Shown here piece after piece: positions 39,101 through 48,003 of a DNA stretch of 64,000 nucleotides; position 1 is the stretch's first letter; each line of letters opens with the position of its first letter. The notes beneath the pieces were generated by a model, which searched no databases, was not told the DNA's origin, and worked only from the letters and a program-made list of their open reading frames with translations. Source of the stretch: Neospora caninum Liverpool (Eukaryota; Apicomplexa; Conoidasida; Eucoccidiorida; Sarcocystidae). Location: assembly GCF_000208865.1 (NCBI RefSeq), contig NC_018397.1, positions 930,001 through 994,000 of the forward strand, in the 5' to 3' direction. A program made the translations under genes and the position numbers.

Positions 39101-42100
39101 CGTCTCCCCTGTCTCGTCGTCCTTCCTTTCTGCACTTTCCGCCCACAATCAGGCGTGTGTCTTGGGCATTCCCTGCCCCTCTCTCTCTGGCGGTGAGCTG
39201 TATATCTCCGACGGGCGCTTGCTGTCTCCGAGTGTTTCTTGTGCTGTCTCGGACTATCTCTGGCTGCGTACTCCGTTCTCGAATTTTTTGGAGTTTTTAG
39301 TTATTTAACTACCGCGTGGATGTCTGGTTTAGTTTGTTTTTTCTCAGGTCCGTCTCCCTCCGAGGGACCGTCGGTCCCTTCCGGCTGGTGTGCTCCGCCG
39401 CTGTTGTGGATTCTCCAGGACTTCAACTTCACGTTGTCGGACGAGGACGACTATCCGCTTACTGAGACCGACTACCTGGAGGCGATACTGGCCACGGCGT
39501 CGCATCCCGCCACGTGCTGCTCGCCCTTTTCCTCTTCTCCGTTTTCTTCTCCGTCCCCCTTCAGCCGCACGTGCGCCGAGTTGAATCTGCCCCACATTCG
39601 CATGCTCCGGCAGCAACTGGAGACGCTGTTCGGGGACCGCACGTGTCTCGCTTTGCCCCATCCTCTGGGGGACTACCAGGATCTCGGCGCCGAAGGTGTC
39701 GGCTGTGACGACGCGACCTCTCGCGCCTTCAAATCCGCAAGGGAGATCGACGCTGAGCCGTCGTTCGGCGCATTCATGGCCTCTCCGGGACGCCCGTCTG
39801 CCTTCTCGTCTTCCTTCCCTGCCATCACCAAGCGCGAGAGCATGGGCCGAAACTCAGAAGTCCTCAGCGGGCCTCGCGGCTCCGCGCGCCGCGCGTCCTT
39901 CGTCCTTCGGGAAGGTTCGCCTTCGCCGGGAACGTTTTCGGCCTCGTCCCCGCCCTTGCCGTCAAGGAACGGAAGGGATGGGGTTTGCCTCGAGACCGTG
40001 CCGGTCAGCGACTTTCAGCCCATCTACCGGCGGCGGCTTCAGCAGGCGAAGAACGTGGTTTTTAAGGAGTGCCGACTGAAGGCCGCGCAGAGCGTCGCGA
40101 TAACCGGCGCGGGGTTCGTCAAGATTCTGCAGCGCATGATCGATGGAATCAACGGGGGACAGGTTCCCGAAAGCGGATCCGTCGTTGTTGTCGTCCAGCG
40201 AGAAGAGTGCCGAAAGTGGAAGGAAAAGTGCGAACAGGTTTTCATGAACGACTTGCGAGAGGCGTTCCAAAGCCGCCTGCCGATGGCCAGCCGCGAGCTC
40301 CAAGAAGGCGCCTCCGCTCTGCAAAAGAAGGCTCTCGCCCTCTTCAAAATGCACGTCATCGGTAAGAGACCGACTCGGGGGGTGGGGGGGGGGGAGGTGG
40401 GGGCGCGAGAGTCGAAAGAGGCCGGAAAAACGCGGACACACGTCTCTTGTTTTCGGCGAGGGCGAGGGCGGGCCAGAGAGAGAGGGGAGTTCCGACACAA
40501 AAAGTGGAGAGAAGGGTGACAGACACAGAGAAGGAACCCGACCCGAAAGCCAGACAGAACAAGGCGAAAGTTGCAACATTCCTGGTTTGCTTCAGAGGTG
40601 CGCTGTTTTTCGCAGGAGACGACGATGTCGTTAGAGGCTACAAGCAGCAACTGAAGGACCGGCTCCGGAAGATTACAGACCGAGCCATGGAAGAAAACGA
40701 GGTGCGGCGCAGACAGGACACAGACCTTCTTGCCTGGCTTCAAGTTTTCTTCCTTTTCTCTCGTTTCCCTGTTCCGCCAACAACTGTCTAGTCTAGCTTC
40801 TCTGTAGCCTCTACCGGGGTTTCGTTTCGTCCGTGCCTCGCGGTTTCTTGTTCTCAAGCTTCGCCGGCTTCGTATTCAGCCCCTGCCAGGAAGTTCTGAG
40901 AAGTGTCCGCATCAATCCTGTCTTTCTCTTCTCTTTGCTAGCTCCAATCCGTCCACACTCTCGCCTCTCTCTCCCCCCGACGGGGCTCTGTTGAATTCTG
41001 GAGGGTCGTCTGTATCTGTTGCGCTCTTCTCTTTCGGAAATCCCCCCGGCGTTAGGCCTCTGTCTCTGGGGGAATCGCACAAGAGAGGCCTTTTGTTTTC
41101 ACTCTGCGACCGTTGGTTTTTTTGCGCTTGTGTTTCAGAGACACGGCGAGTGGAAGGCGAGGTCGAGGCTCCGCGCTCTTCGCGAGCGTCTACGCATCGA
41201 CGAAAAGCTGAACGAGAGGCTATATGAGAGCATGGCCCAAGTCAACGAAGACGTCGAGCGACTAAAGCAGGAGTAAGGTGGAGCTGACGGAATAGAAGAC
41301 GGAGTACAGGCGGCCGGCATACAGGCCGCTTGGGATGACCCCCCCCAGGAGACAAATCTCTCTGGAACCTTTCCCCACGTGGGCGGTGTGCCTCGAGAGC
41401 CGGAGACCAGCAGCGGCGGAAACGGAGTTTTCGTAGAAACGGGGCGAAGAGGAAGGGGAAGGGCACACGCGTGCTCATGCGTCGGCGCGTTTTTAACAGG
41501 ACGCACGAAGACGCTTCGATCTCTGGGTGTCTCTACAGCCAGCTAGATACCGGTAGATATGTTCATACAGACGTGGACTAGCGGGCAGACCTCACATGAA
41601 TCCACATAAATCCACTTCTGCTGTGTTCTCACCCCGGGGCCCCGTTCCCAATCGGGTCTCTTAGTTGATATGTCGGCTACCCCGCTCCCTGCATCTACCT
41701 CTTCGTCTGCTTTCTGCGTCGTTCGTCAACATCAGTGACTCAACTGCTCTCAAACAAAAAAAAATAGGCAGATCTGTGTAGGTCTCTGTGTCTATCTGCG
41801 TATGTATTCATGTGTTTCTATTTATTGTGCACACATGGCGGCGTTGTTGAGGGTTCTGGAGATCCGAGAGACGTCCGTTACCGATGTGTTTGCGGTCTCG
41901 CGGCCCCGTCCCTTTTTCGGCTCCAGTCCTCGCCCCGCGTTTCGCCTCTTTTCCACGTGCGAAGGTTCGCTTTGTCGCCGTCTCGCTCAGGTTCAACGCG
42001 GACATCCGAGGGCCGAGCCACGTGTACCAGCGCGTGATGAACGATCAGATCGACGAGCTCCTCGCGAAAGGCAGCGAAATCGTTTGCGGGGCTCTCCTCG

Positions 42101-43555
42101 ACCAGAGCCGACTCGCCGAGGTGAGCGCGGGAACACTCGAGGGCGTCCAAAGTGTTTTTGGATCTTCGCTTTCGTGGAAATTCGCCCCTTTCCTTGGTGA
42201 ACATTTCTGGGGCCCGTGCGCGGCATTCGACGCTGGAAGAGCGTTTTGTGGAAGGATCCTAGGTTGCAGAGAAGGCGACTTTCCAGTTACGCCAGAGGAC
42301 GCAAAACCGCATCGAACAGACCTGGGGACGGGGGGAGAGAGGGAGAAACACCCTTTTCCTTTCTGTTGAGACCAAACAGGGGCTCCTCGGAGAAGGGCGA
42401 TACACAGAGACACGCGTTCTGCCCGGTTTAAAGAAACACTTTCGGGAGGGTGCGGGGCCACTGCGACGCACTTCTGGCTTTTTCCCTGGAAGGCGATCCT
42501 GTGAGTCCTCTGCCGCGTGGGTGTTGCGTTGCGTGCCCGTTTGCAGAAAACCGTGCACGAACTTCAGCAGAGAGCGCAGGAGGCCCAGGTGTCTCTGGAG
42601 AAAACGCTTGAACTGGAGCAGCAGCTGCAGCACCGCGACTAGTAAGGGTTTTTGCTCGCTCGCCGTGTTTTCCATCTCTTCAGTTTCGCCTCATCCGTTG
42701 TGCGGCGCATCCGCGAAGGCTTGTGTCCCTCCGTCGCCGCGTTCTAGAACTTCCATCTCGGCCACGGCTCCTCTCACTTTTGCCTTCCCCACCGAATGCA
42801 GATTTCAGCAGATCCTGTTGCGTCTGGTGTGCGGGCGTCTGTCTTGTTATTGTCTCTCCCGTTTCGGTCTCTTCATTCGCCACTCTCTCGCGTTTTCGTC
42901 TCTCCGTCTTCCTGGCGCTTGTCTCTCGGCTCCGGCCGTGCGGGGGGCGTCTTCCCTGATGTGCGCTTCACCTTCGCTTCGCAGCCGAGGAAAAAGCGGC
43001 GATCCTATCGCGTGTGGGAGGTCGATACTCTCCGCTCGAGTTTCTTCCCGTGTTTCTTTCATGCTTTTCTCCTTGGTCCTCTCTCTCGCGCCCCTTTCCT
43101 ACCCTGGCGTCGCCGGCTTCTCGATCCTGTTCTTTTCATCTGCCTCTGACACCGAGCCGTTTGCCTGGGATTAAGCGTCGCACGATTCACGAGTTCCCGC
43201 GGCCTCTCTCGCGGTGTTCGTCCTCGTTGGTTTCTGACTCGGGGGGTCTTCCCTTTTTCTCAGACCCACGCGGCTCCGCCGTCTGCGCCCTCTCCCACAT
43301 ACGTGGACTGTGTCTCTGCTGTCTCTGCTGTCTCTGCGGTGCGAAAACAGCGAGACGGAAGAGCTGCGGCGCGCTCTGCAGGAAGAACGAGCTGCGCACC
43401 GGGGCCAGGCGACCTTCAGGAGCGGCGATTTCGATTCCGATGACGACTTTTGCGACTCGTATCGACGCCGAGGGTCGTACCGGCGGTCCGGCCGATCGCG
43501 AGTCAGCATGAGCGACCAGAGCAAGTGCTTCCGCCAAAAGTGCACAATCATGTAG
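31610..43555 (+). CDS. Guanylate-binding-protein (GBP) family large GTPase with CaaX box and long N-terminal extension
   Basis: GBP/atlastin-superfamily GTPase, expected to hydrolyse GTP and act on membranes. Exons: 31610-32756, 33782-35623, 36063-36173, 36863-38021, 38504-38733, 39348-40361, 40616-40701, 41139-41272, 41991-42120, 42547-42641 and 43351-43555. The sum is 6153 nt (2050 residues) with every phase matching. The G domain shows the P-loop GVTQTGKSS, a switch segment DGCTEGVWIQ, the G3 motif DFEGVG split over two exons, and ILQDFNFTL in place of the family's (T)LRDF G4 motif. TRKTVEHDQRLFTLAMLVS matches the GBP helix after G3. The C-terminal third is charged helical/coiled-coil, then a basic stretch (SYRRRGSYRRSGRSR) and the terminus KCFRQKCTIM. 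CTIM is a prenylation (CaaX) box, comparable to CTIS of human GBP1. The first three exons encode a disordered Ser/Ala-rich extension. The weakest point is the 35623 donor (G|GTATTT). An alternative is a separate GBP gene starting at the ATG at 36901 (MAPLDSC). Confidence 0.85.
32783..32797 (+). repeat. G-run just inside the first intron of the GBP-like gene
   Basis: Three G, an A, ten G, a C and three G, starting 27 nt downstream of the donor at 32756/32757. On the transcribed sense strand it could form an RNA G-quadruplex or bind G-run splicing factors. The direct evidence is only the base composition. Confidence 0.75.
36377..36408 (+). repeat. TA / TATATG microsatellite in intron or intergenic DNA
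   Basis: About eight TA units followed by TATG and TATATG-like units. It lies between the exon ending at 36173 and the exon starting at 36863. It would be intronic in the single-gene model, or in the promoter region if the GTPase is a separate gene. It should be length-polymorphic between strains. Confidence 0.85.
38396..38503 (+). repeat. Tandem 44-bp pyrimidine-rich duplication abutting a splice acceptor
   Basis: Two copies of a 44-bp unit (38396-38439 and 38440-38483, differing at one base, starting CGTGTTTTGGCCTTCTTCGA) are followed by the start of a third unit. The array ends at the CAG acceptor before the exon at 38504. It provides the polypyrimidine tract of this GBP-gene intron. Confidence 0.85.
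39283..39338 (+). mobile_element. Nuclear mitochondrial DNA fragment (NUMT) from cytochrome b inside an intron
   Basis: On the plus strand about 50 bases around 39288-39336 read YLTTAWMSGLV, with AT-rich codons unlike the surrounding DNA. That peptide is part of apicomplexan cytochrome b, where it follows NWSYS and precedes LYLL. The stretch just upstream (GGAGTTTTTAG) resembles the DNA for NWSYS. The fragment sits in the intron of the GBP-like gene and ends about 10 bases before the TTTCTCAG acceptor used at 39347/39348. It is not functional coding sequence here. NUMT copies are well known in the T. gondii nucleus; exact borders need an alignment to mitochondrial DNA. Confidence 0.78.
40377..40403 (+). 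repeat. G-run cluster 16 nt downstream of a splice donor in the GBP-like gene
   Basis: G runs of 6, 11, 2 and 5, separated by single T or A bases, begin 16 nt after the donor at 40361/40362. They meet the loose pattern for a G-quadruplex on the sense RNA. A similar run lies near the first donor of the same gene (32783-32797). Confidence 0.75.
43309..43337 (+). repeat. Three-copy CTGTCTCTG repeat before the last GBP-gene acceptor
   Basis: Three consecutive copies of the 9-bp unit CTGTCTCTG lie just upstream of the acceptor AAAACAG at 43350, which opens the last coding exon (coiled-coil end and CaaX box). It forms the pyrimidine tract of the final intron. Confidence 0.8.
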
Positions 43556-46500
43556 GTTCGCGGAACGCGAGAAGGGCTGGGATGCTCGGCGGTCCGTGGC
43601 TCTTCGTCTGCCGCCAAAGACGCAAGCGCTCTCGCCAGGAAGATGCTTGACGCAACAACGCAGGCGATACTCGACGCGCGATGTGAGGCCGTGACTTTCT
43701 GTTTGGGAGGCGCTTCGCTGAGGCAAAAACGGAGACTAAAGGCGAGGTCGGCCAAAACCCTTCAGGGGGTTTCCAAAGAGGGAGCCGTTCCCCCTGCATT
43801 TCGAGGACAGAAGCGAAGCAGGAAAAACAACCGGTGCCTCTTCAAAGACCGTAGGCGGTGCGTGGGGCTGTCGCCCGCGCCGAAAGAGCCGTTGGCGACG
43901 GCGGGGACGGAAAGGTCGACCGGGAGGACAGGACGCGGACGAGAAGGAACAAAAAACCGACGGCAACGAGGTTGACTGGAAAGAAACGGAGAGAGGCAGG
44001 TCGATGGAGACCTCGACAGCGACGCACAGACAAACGCCATCTCTCTGGTTTCCTTATCCGAAGAAGATTGTCAGTGCGACTGGACAGAGAGCAGACAGTC
44101 GCGGGTTATCTGGTTGAGCGCAACGACGGGCGGCGTCGTCAGAGTGCGGAAAAACGTGGTACGCTCTGTGTTCCCGGCGCCGTGCAGTGGAAGGCAAAGG
44201 CCCGCGGTGGAACCCTCGCCTTTGTGCCCTGCGTCATTCAAAACGGCAGTGTCGATGTGACCGTTTTCCGTGGATCGTTTCTCGAGCGGCGAGCAGAAGC
44301 TGTTTTATGTCAGCTGACACGCGAGAAGCTGAAGAAAGTGCCCTGTTGGGTGGTTGTGTGGCGAAAACCGCCAGGGGCGACTTGCGCTGTCACGTCTCGT
44401 GTATCTTTCTCCGTTCCAAAAGTCGAGAGGGGAAAACGCGTGCATGCCTGTAGTGTCCCGTTGGAAGGAAAGGGGAAGGGACGCTTCTGACGAGCAGCCG
44501 AACGGAAGAATCTGCGTCAGGTGGAGAACGCGATCACGCACCCGCTGTTGGCCTGTGGCGACTTCAGTTGTCTCTGCACGTTTCACGAAAACATCCGATG
44601 GCGACTCGTCGGCTCTCCCTGCAGGTGGTCAGCCACAATCTACACAGCTCCGGGTACCGTTCAGCGAGTCGACCCGGAGAAACCGTTGATTCCATTTTGT
44701 AGCCAGCGCGAGGACAGAGCGGGCGAGGCCGCGTCGGTGCTCTGGTTCTCAGCTCGCCACCCAGGAGAGTCGCCAAACCCTTTTTCCAGTGCTTGCTTTA
44801 GTCTGCCTGATTTGCGCTCGCCCCCTTTTCCGTCTTTTCTGTCGTTATTTTCCTTTGATCGGGGCCCATTCTCGAGAGCAGGTGGAGCCGGAGGGAGGTC
44901 GATGGAGAGTCGAAAGAGTGTGTCGCCTTCGAGCGGGTGGCAGAGCCCCGTGCCTTTGGCGCCCGAGGGAAATTTGTAAGAAAATCGTGGGCGTGGCGAC
45001 CTGAAATGTGAAAGCGGGTCTTTGTCCGGCGGATCGAATGTGCTGGCTCTACGCGGTTGTCTCGTCTCGTGTCCTTGCCACCCCAGTGTGTGGACAGGTG
45101 CGTTGTGTACAGCGAGAGACGAGAAAGAAGTTCTTTCCATATGACCCTTGACACAGACCGTGGAGCATGGAGCAAACACTCACTTCTCCCTTAGGCGAAA
45201 CTCGCCTCTCTTTCTGAACTCCCTGCGGTCGTCTGTGGCTCTGAGTGTTCGTTTCCCTCTGATGGTGCTCGGATTCCCGTCTCCGTTCCCACCTTTCCTT
45301 CTCGCTCGACAGGTGGTGGGTTGGAATGGGAGGAGAGAGACGAAGCACACGACGAAAGAGTTAGGTCCATGACCCAAAAGACATTTCACATCCGCTAGGC
45401 GCGCGTCTCAGACGTAGCCGTCACGAGCTGACAGATCAGCAGGAGTCCCGGGAAGGACAGGCGAACGGGCCGTTGGAAGGCGCGGTGCTCGAGAGACGCA
45501 TCAACGCCAGCGAATCACTTTCCCGATAAACACACACGAACGTGCAACAAAAGTATGCGAAAGAAGAGGCGCAAAGTGATGATGCCGTGACACACCACAC
45601 ACCGGGGAGGCGAGAGGCCTCGGGAGTTTCCACCAGTTTCACCTGTGCCGGCTGCGGCGACGGGATGTGACTCTGCGCTTTCGTACGTGCGCATCGTGGT
45701 TGAGAAGTTACGTGCAACGCAGATAGATGGCAGACGCGGGGAAGAGCCAAAGCAGCAGCCTGACCTCCCGAACGGAGTTGGTTCGAGGACAAGAGTGTCG
45801 TGATCATGCAGAGTTCAGCCTATAAGCAGGGAGACCAGTCTGTTGAATCCGTGCGTTTTCCCAGGTGGCTAGGGAAACTAGATGACTCGGGCTTTGGCGC
45901 GTCTGAGTCCCCAGAAACTGTTTCTTGTGGAAATGCGTTCCACGCAACGACAACCGCGTTGCGGTGCGAGCAGTCACGGAGACCAGGAGCGAATGGGCTC
46001 TCTAAGTCGAGGTGGTCCGGGAGTGTCGCCTGGGGGCGTCCTCAGACACCACATGTTGAAGGCGTGGTCCTTCTGAAATGAAAAGCGATTTATCCGAATG
46101 ACAAACCCGTCTGAAAACGCGTCCACAAAACTGAATCCCCAGGATCGCTTCGTAAAGATCGAAGCGCCATGTTGCCGCAGCTGGTCAAACCAGGAACCAA
46201 GGAAAGAGCACAGCACTGTCTAGGCAGTCACTGACTGAAGAGCTTCGTTTGTTTGGAAGACACGACCGGAAAAGAGAAACGTAGAACAACTGGTATGCCT
46301 GAGGTCGGAGCGCTTGTCTGTTCAGTCACCCGCCACTCCAGGCTTTGACCCACAAAACGGACAGCCCGTCGGGTACGCACTTCAGTAGCATTTCAACAGG
46401 TTTTTTCCTTCGGTCCTCGGTGCGTCCCAAAAAAAAGCTGAATCAGAGGTTCACACCACACCGGTCCTTTTTGTCCGCGTGCAAGGCTAGACACCCAGAT

Positions 46501-46908
46501 GCCGTTCCATTTCTGCACATCCAGAACCTGTCTGCGCCCGCCGAGTCTTGGCGGACTCACTCGGTCCCTGTCGGCGGGCTTTTTTTCTCGCCCCTCGTCC
46601 CTGAGCCGCAACCCTCTGACACACAGTTGTTTCCCCGTTCGTCTACCTCTCTGTTTCCGAGCAGGAAGGAGCATGCCCTACGGCCTACAAAGCTCTAGCT
46701 ATACGGTTCCTCCCTTCTTTCTCTATTACAGTCCTCAGCTACAGAGAGAAGGTGCGCTCTTCTTTTCTGCGTTTCCTTTCCTCGTCTGTCTTCTGTGAAT
46801 TCCTTTGTCTCCCTTTCTCCCTACATCCCCCCGCATGTTCATGTTTCTCCAGCTATAGCTCTACCTCCCCCCTCCGGAACCTTCCCGCCTCGTTTCTCCG
46901 TCACCGCG
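43556..46908. other. Convergent 3' flanks; no gene supported
   Basis: About 3.3 kb lies between the GBP-like stop codon (plus strand) and the stop codon of the 216-residue protein gene (minus strand). This is a tail-to-tail arrangement, so both 3' untranslated regions should lie here. The longest ORFs are 210 plus-strand codons (43858-44490) and 172 minus-strand codons (44661-45179). They are Arg/Ser-rich frames without motifs, hydrophobic patterning or splice partners. No poly(A) signal can be called with confidence. Confidence 0.55.
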
Positions 46909-48003
46909 CTACCTGTAGCTTGCAACCAGGCACCAAATTCCCATGGAGACAAGGCCTCCAAAACTGAGGCATAGGAGAATGATAATGTACGGATCTTCCC
47001 ACCATTTGATTAGCCCTCGTACATTCGCTGTTTCGTAGGCGTCGGGGTGGAACTCTGTAGGAAAAACAAACAACTGCAGGGAAATTATGAGGAGCGGACA
47101 GGCGAAAAAGAAGTCAGAGAGCCCACTCGGAAAACGTGGACGCTCAGGCGACCCTTCCCCCGCCACGGGACCGAGCCAGCGAAAAACCACCGCCGACTTT
47201 CGTGATGCAACATCCACTTACTGCCTCACGCGTCCTTTTGGCGAATTGCATACCCTTGGAAGGCAGCGAACCAAGGGACGGTGTAATGCACAGCCTGCAT
47301 CTTTTCTAGAAAACTGTCCTAAAAGCGTGTATTCTGCCGAAGCACACGAGTTCTCCTCCAAAACATGAGGACGCGAACGCGGAGGGCCGTTGGATTTCCC
47401 GTGCGCTCTCCTCTGTTTGTTTCCTACAGTCCCCTGCAAGACGTCGGAGAGACCAGTGCTCAACAGCAAGATTTGTCTCTTCGCGTGCCGCGGCTTACGT
47501 GTCAGCTGCGCAAAAACAGCCTCGACGGCGGCAACTGCGCGTCGTTGCTCATCTGCGAGGACTTGCTCAGTCGCCTCTTCCCGTTGTTTTGCGCTCAGTC
47601 CAGCAGGTGCGAAACTCCTCCGAGAGTACTGGTTAAACGTCGAGGGCGACTCGCCTGGAGACAGAATGGGCGTCGTCGGAGCCGGGCGATGTGTGGCCAA
47701 GGCTCTTTCGTGACGTTTCACGACTCGGTCGCCTCCAGAGCCGTCGCGCGCTCGCAGCCACCTAGACGAGTTTTTCACCTTTCCTTGATCGACCTTGGAA
47801 CCACGTGGAAGAAGTGTTGACAGAGAGGGAGACGAGGCAGGCGCGTGGTCTACCGCATATGCACGAGGGAGGGGCTCTGCCGTGCCCAGAGCGCTTGCCG
47901 GTAACGCTGGGCGAGATGCATGAGGCGCGCCCTCGGCTTGGCTAAAAACGAAGAGTGTGCACTTGAGAATGTAAAGCAAAAGAAAGGAAGCTGGCAGATT
48001 CAT
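46909..48003 (-). CDS. Small secretory single-pass membrane protein (216 residues, unknown function)
   Basis: Two exons on the minus strand, 48003-47499 and 47054-46909, joined by a GTAAGC donor and a TTTTTCCTACAG acceptor, both phase 1; total 651 nt. The chosen ATG at 48003 gives MNLPASFLLLYILKCTLFVF, a clear signal peptide or anchor; earlier in-frame ATGs would only put polar residues before it. The middle (~residues 30-140) is Ser/Pro/Arg-rich and probably disordered. A helical stretch AKQREEATEQVLADEQRRAV follows. The C-terminus has WWEDPYIIILLCLSFGGLVS and continues as a membrane span, ending in a short SYR tail. No family was recognised. The layout suggests a type I protein of the secretory pathway (endomembrane, microneme, dense granule or plasma membrane). 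It shares its upstream region head-to-head with the gene at 50966. Confidence 0.8.

Noticed and set aside
39239..39347. Treating the cytochrome b-like peptide as part of the GBP protein
   Set aside because: The in-frame read-through precedes a clear TTTCTCAG acceptor whose phase matches the upstream donor at 38733, so the peptide is intronic.
43858..44490. 210-codon plus-strand ORF downstream of the GBP-like gene
   Set aside because: Basic, patternless composition and position in the 3' flank; no splice or motif evidence.
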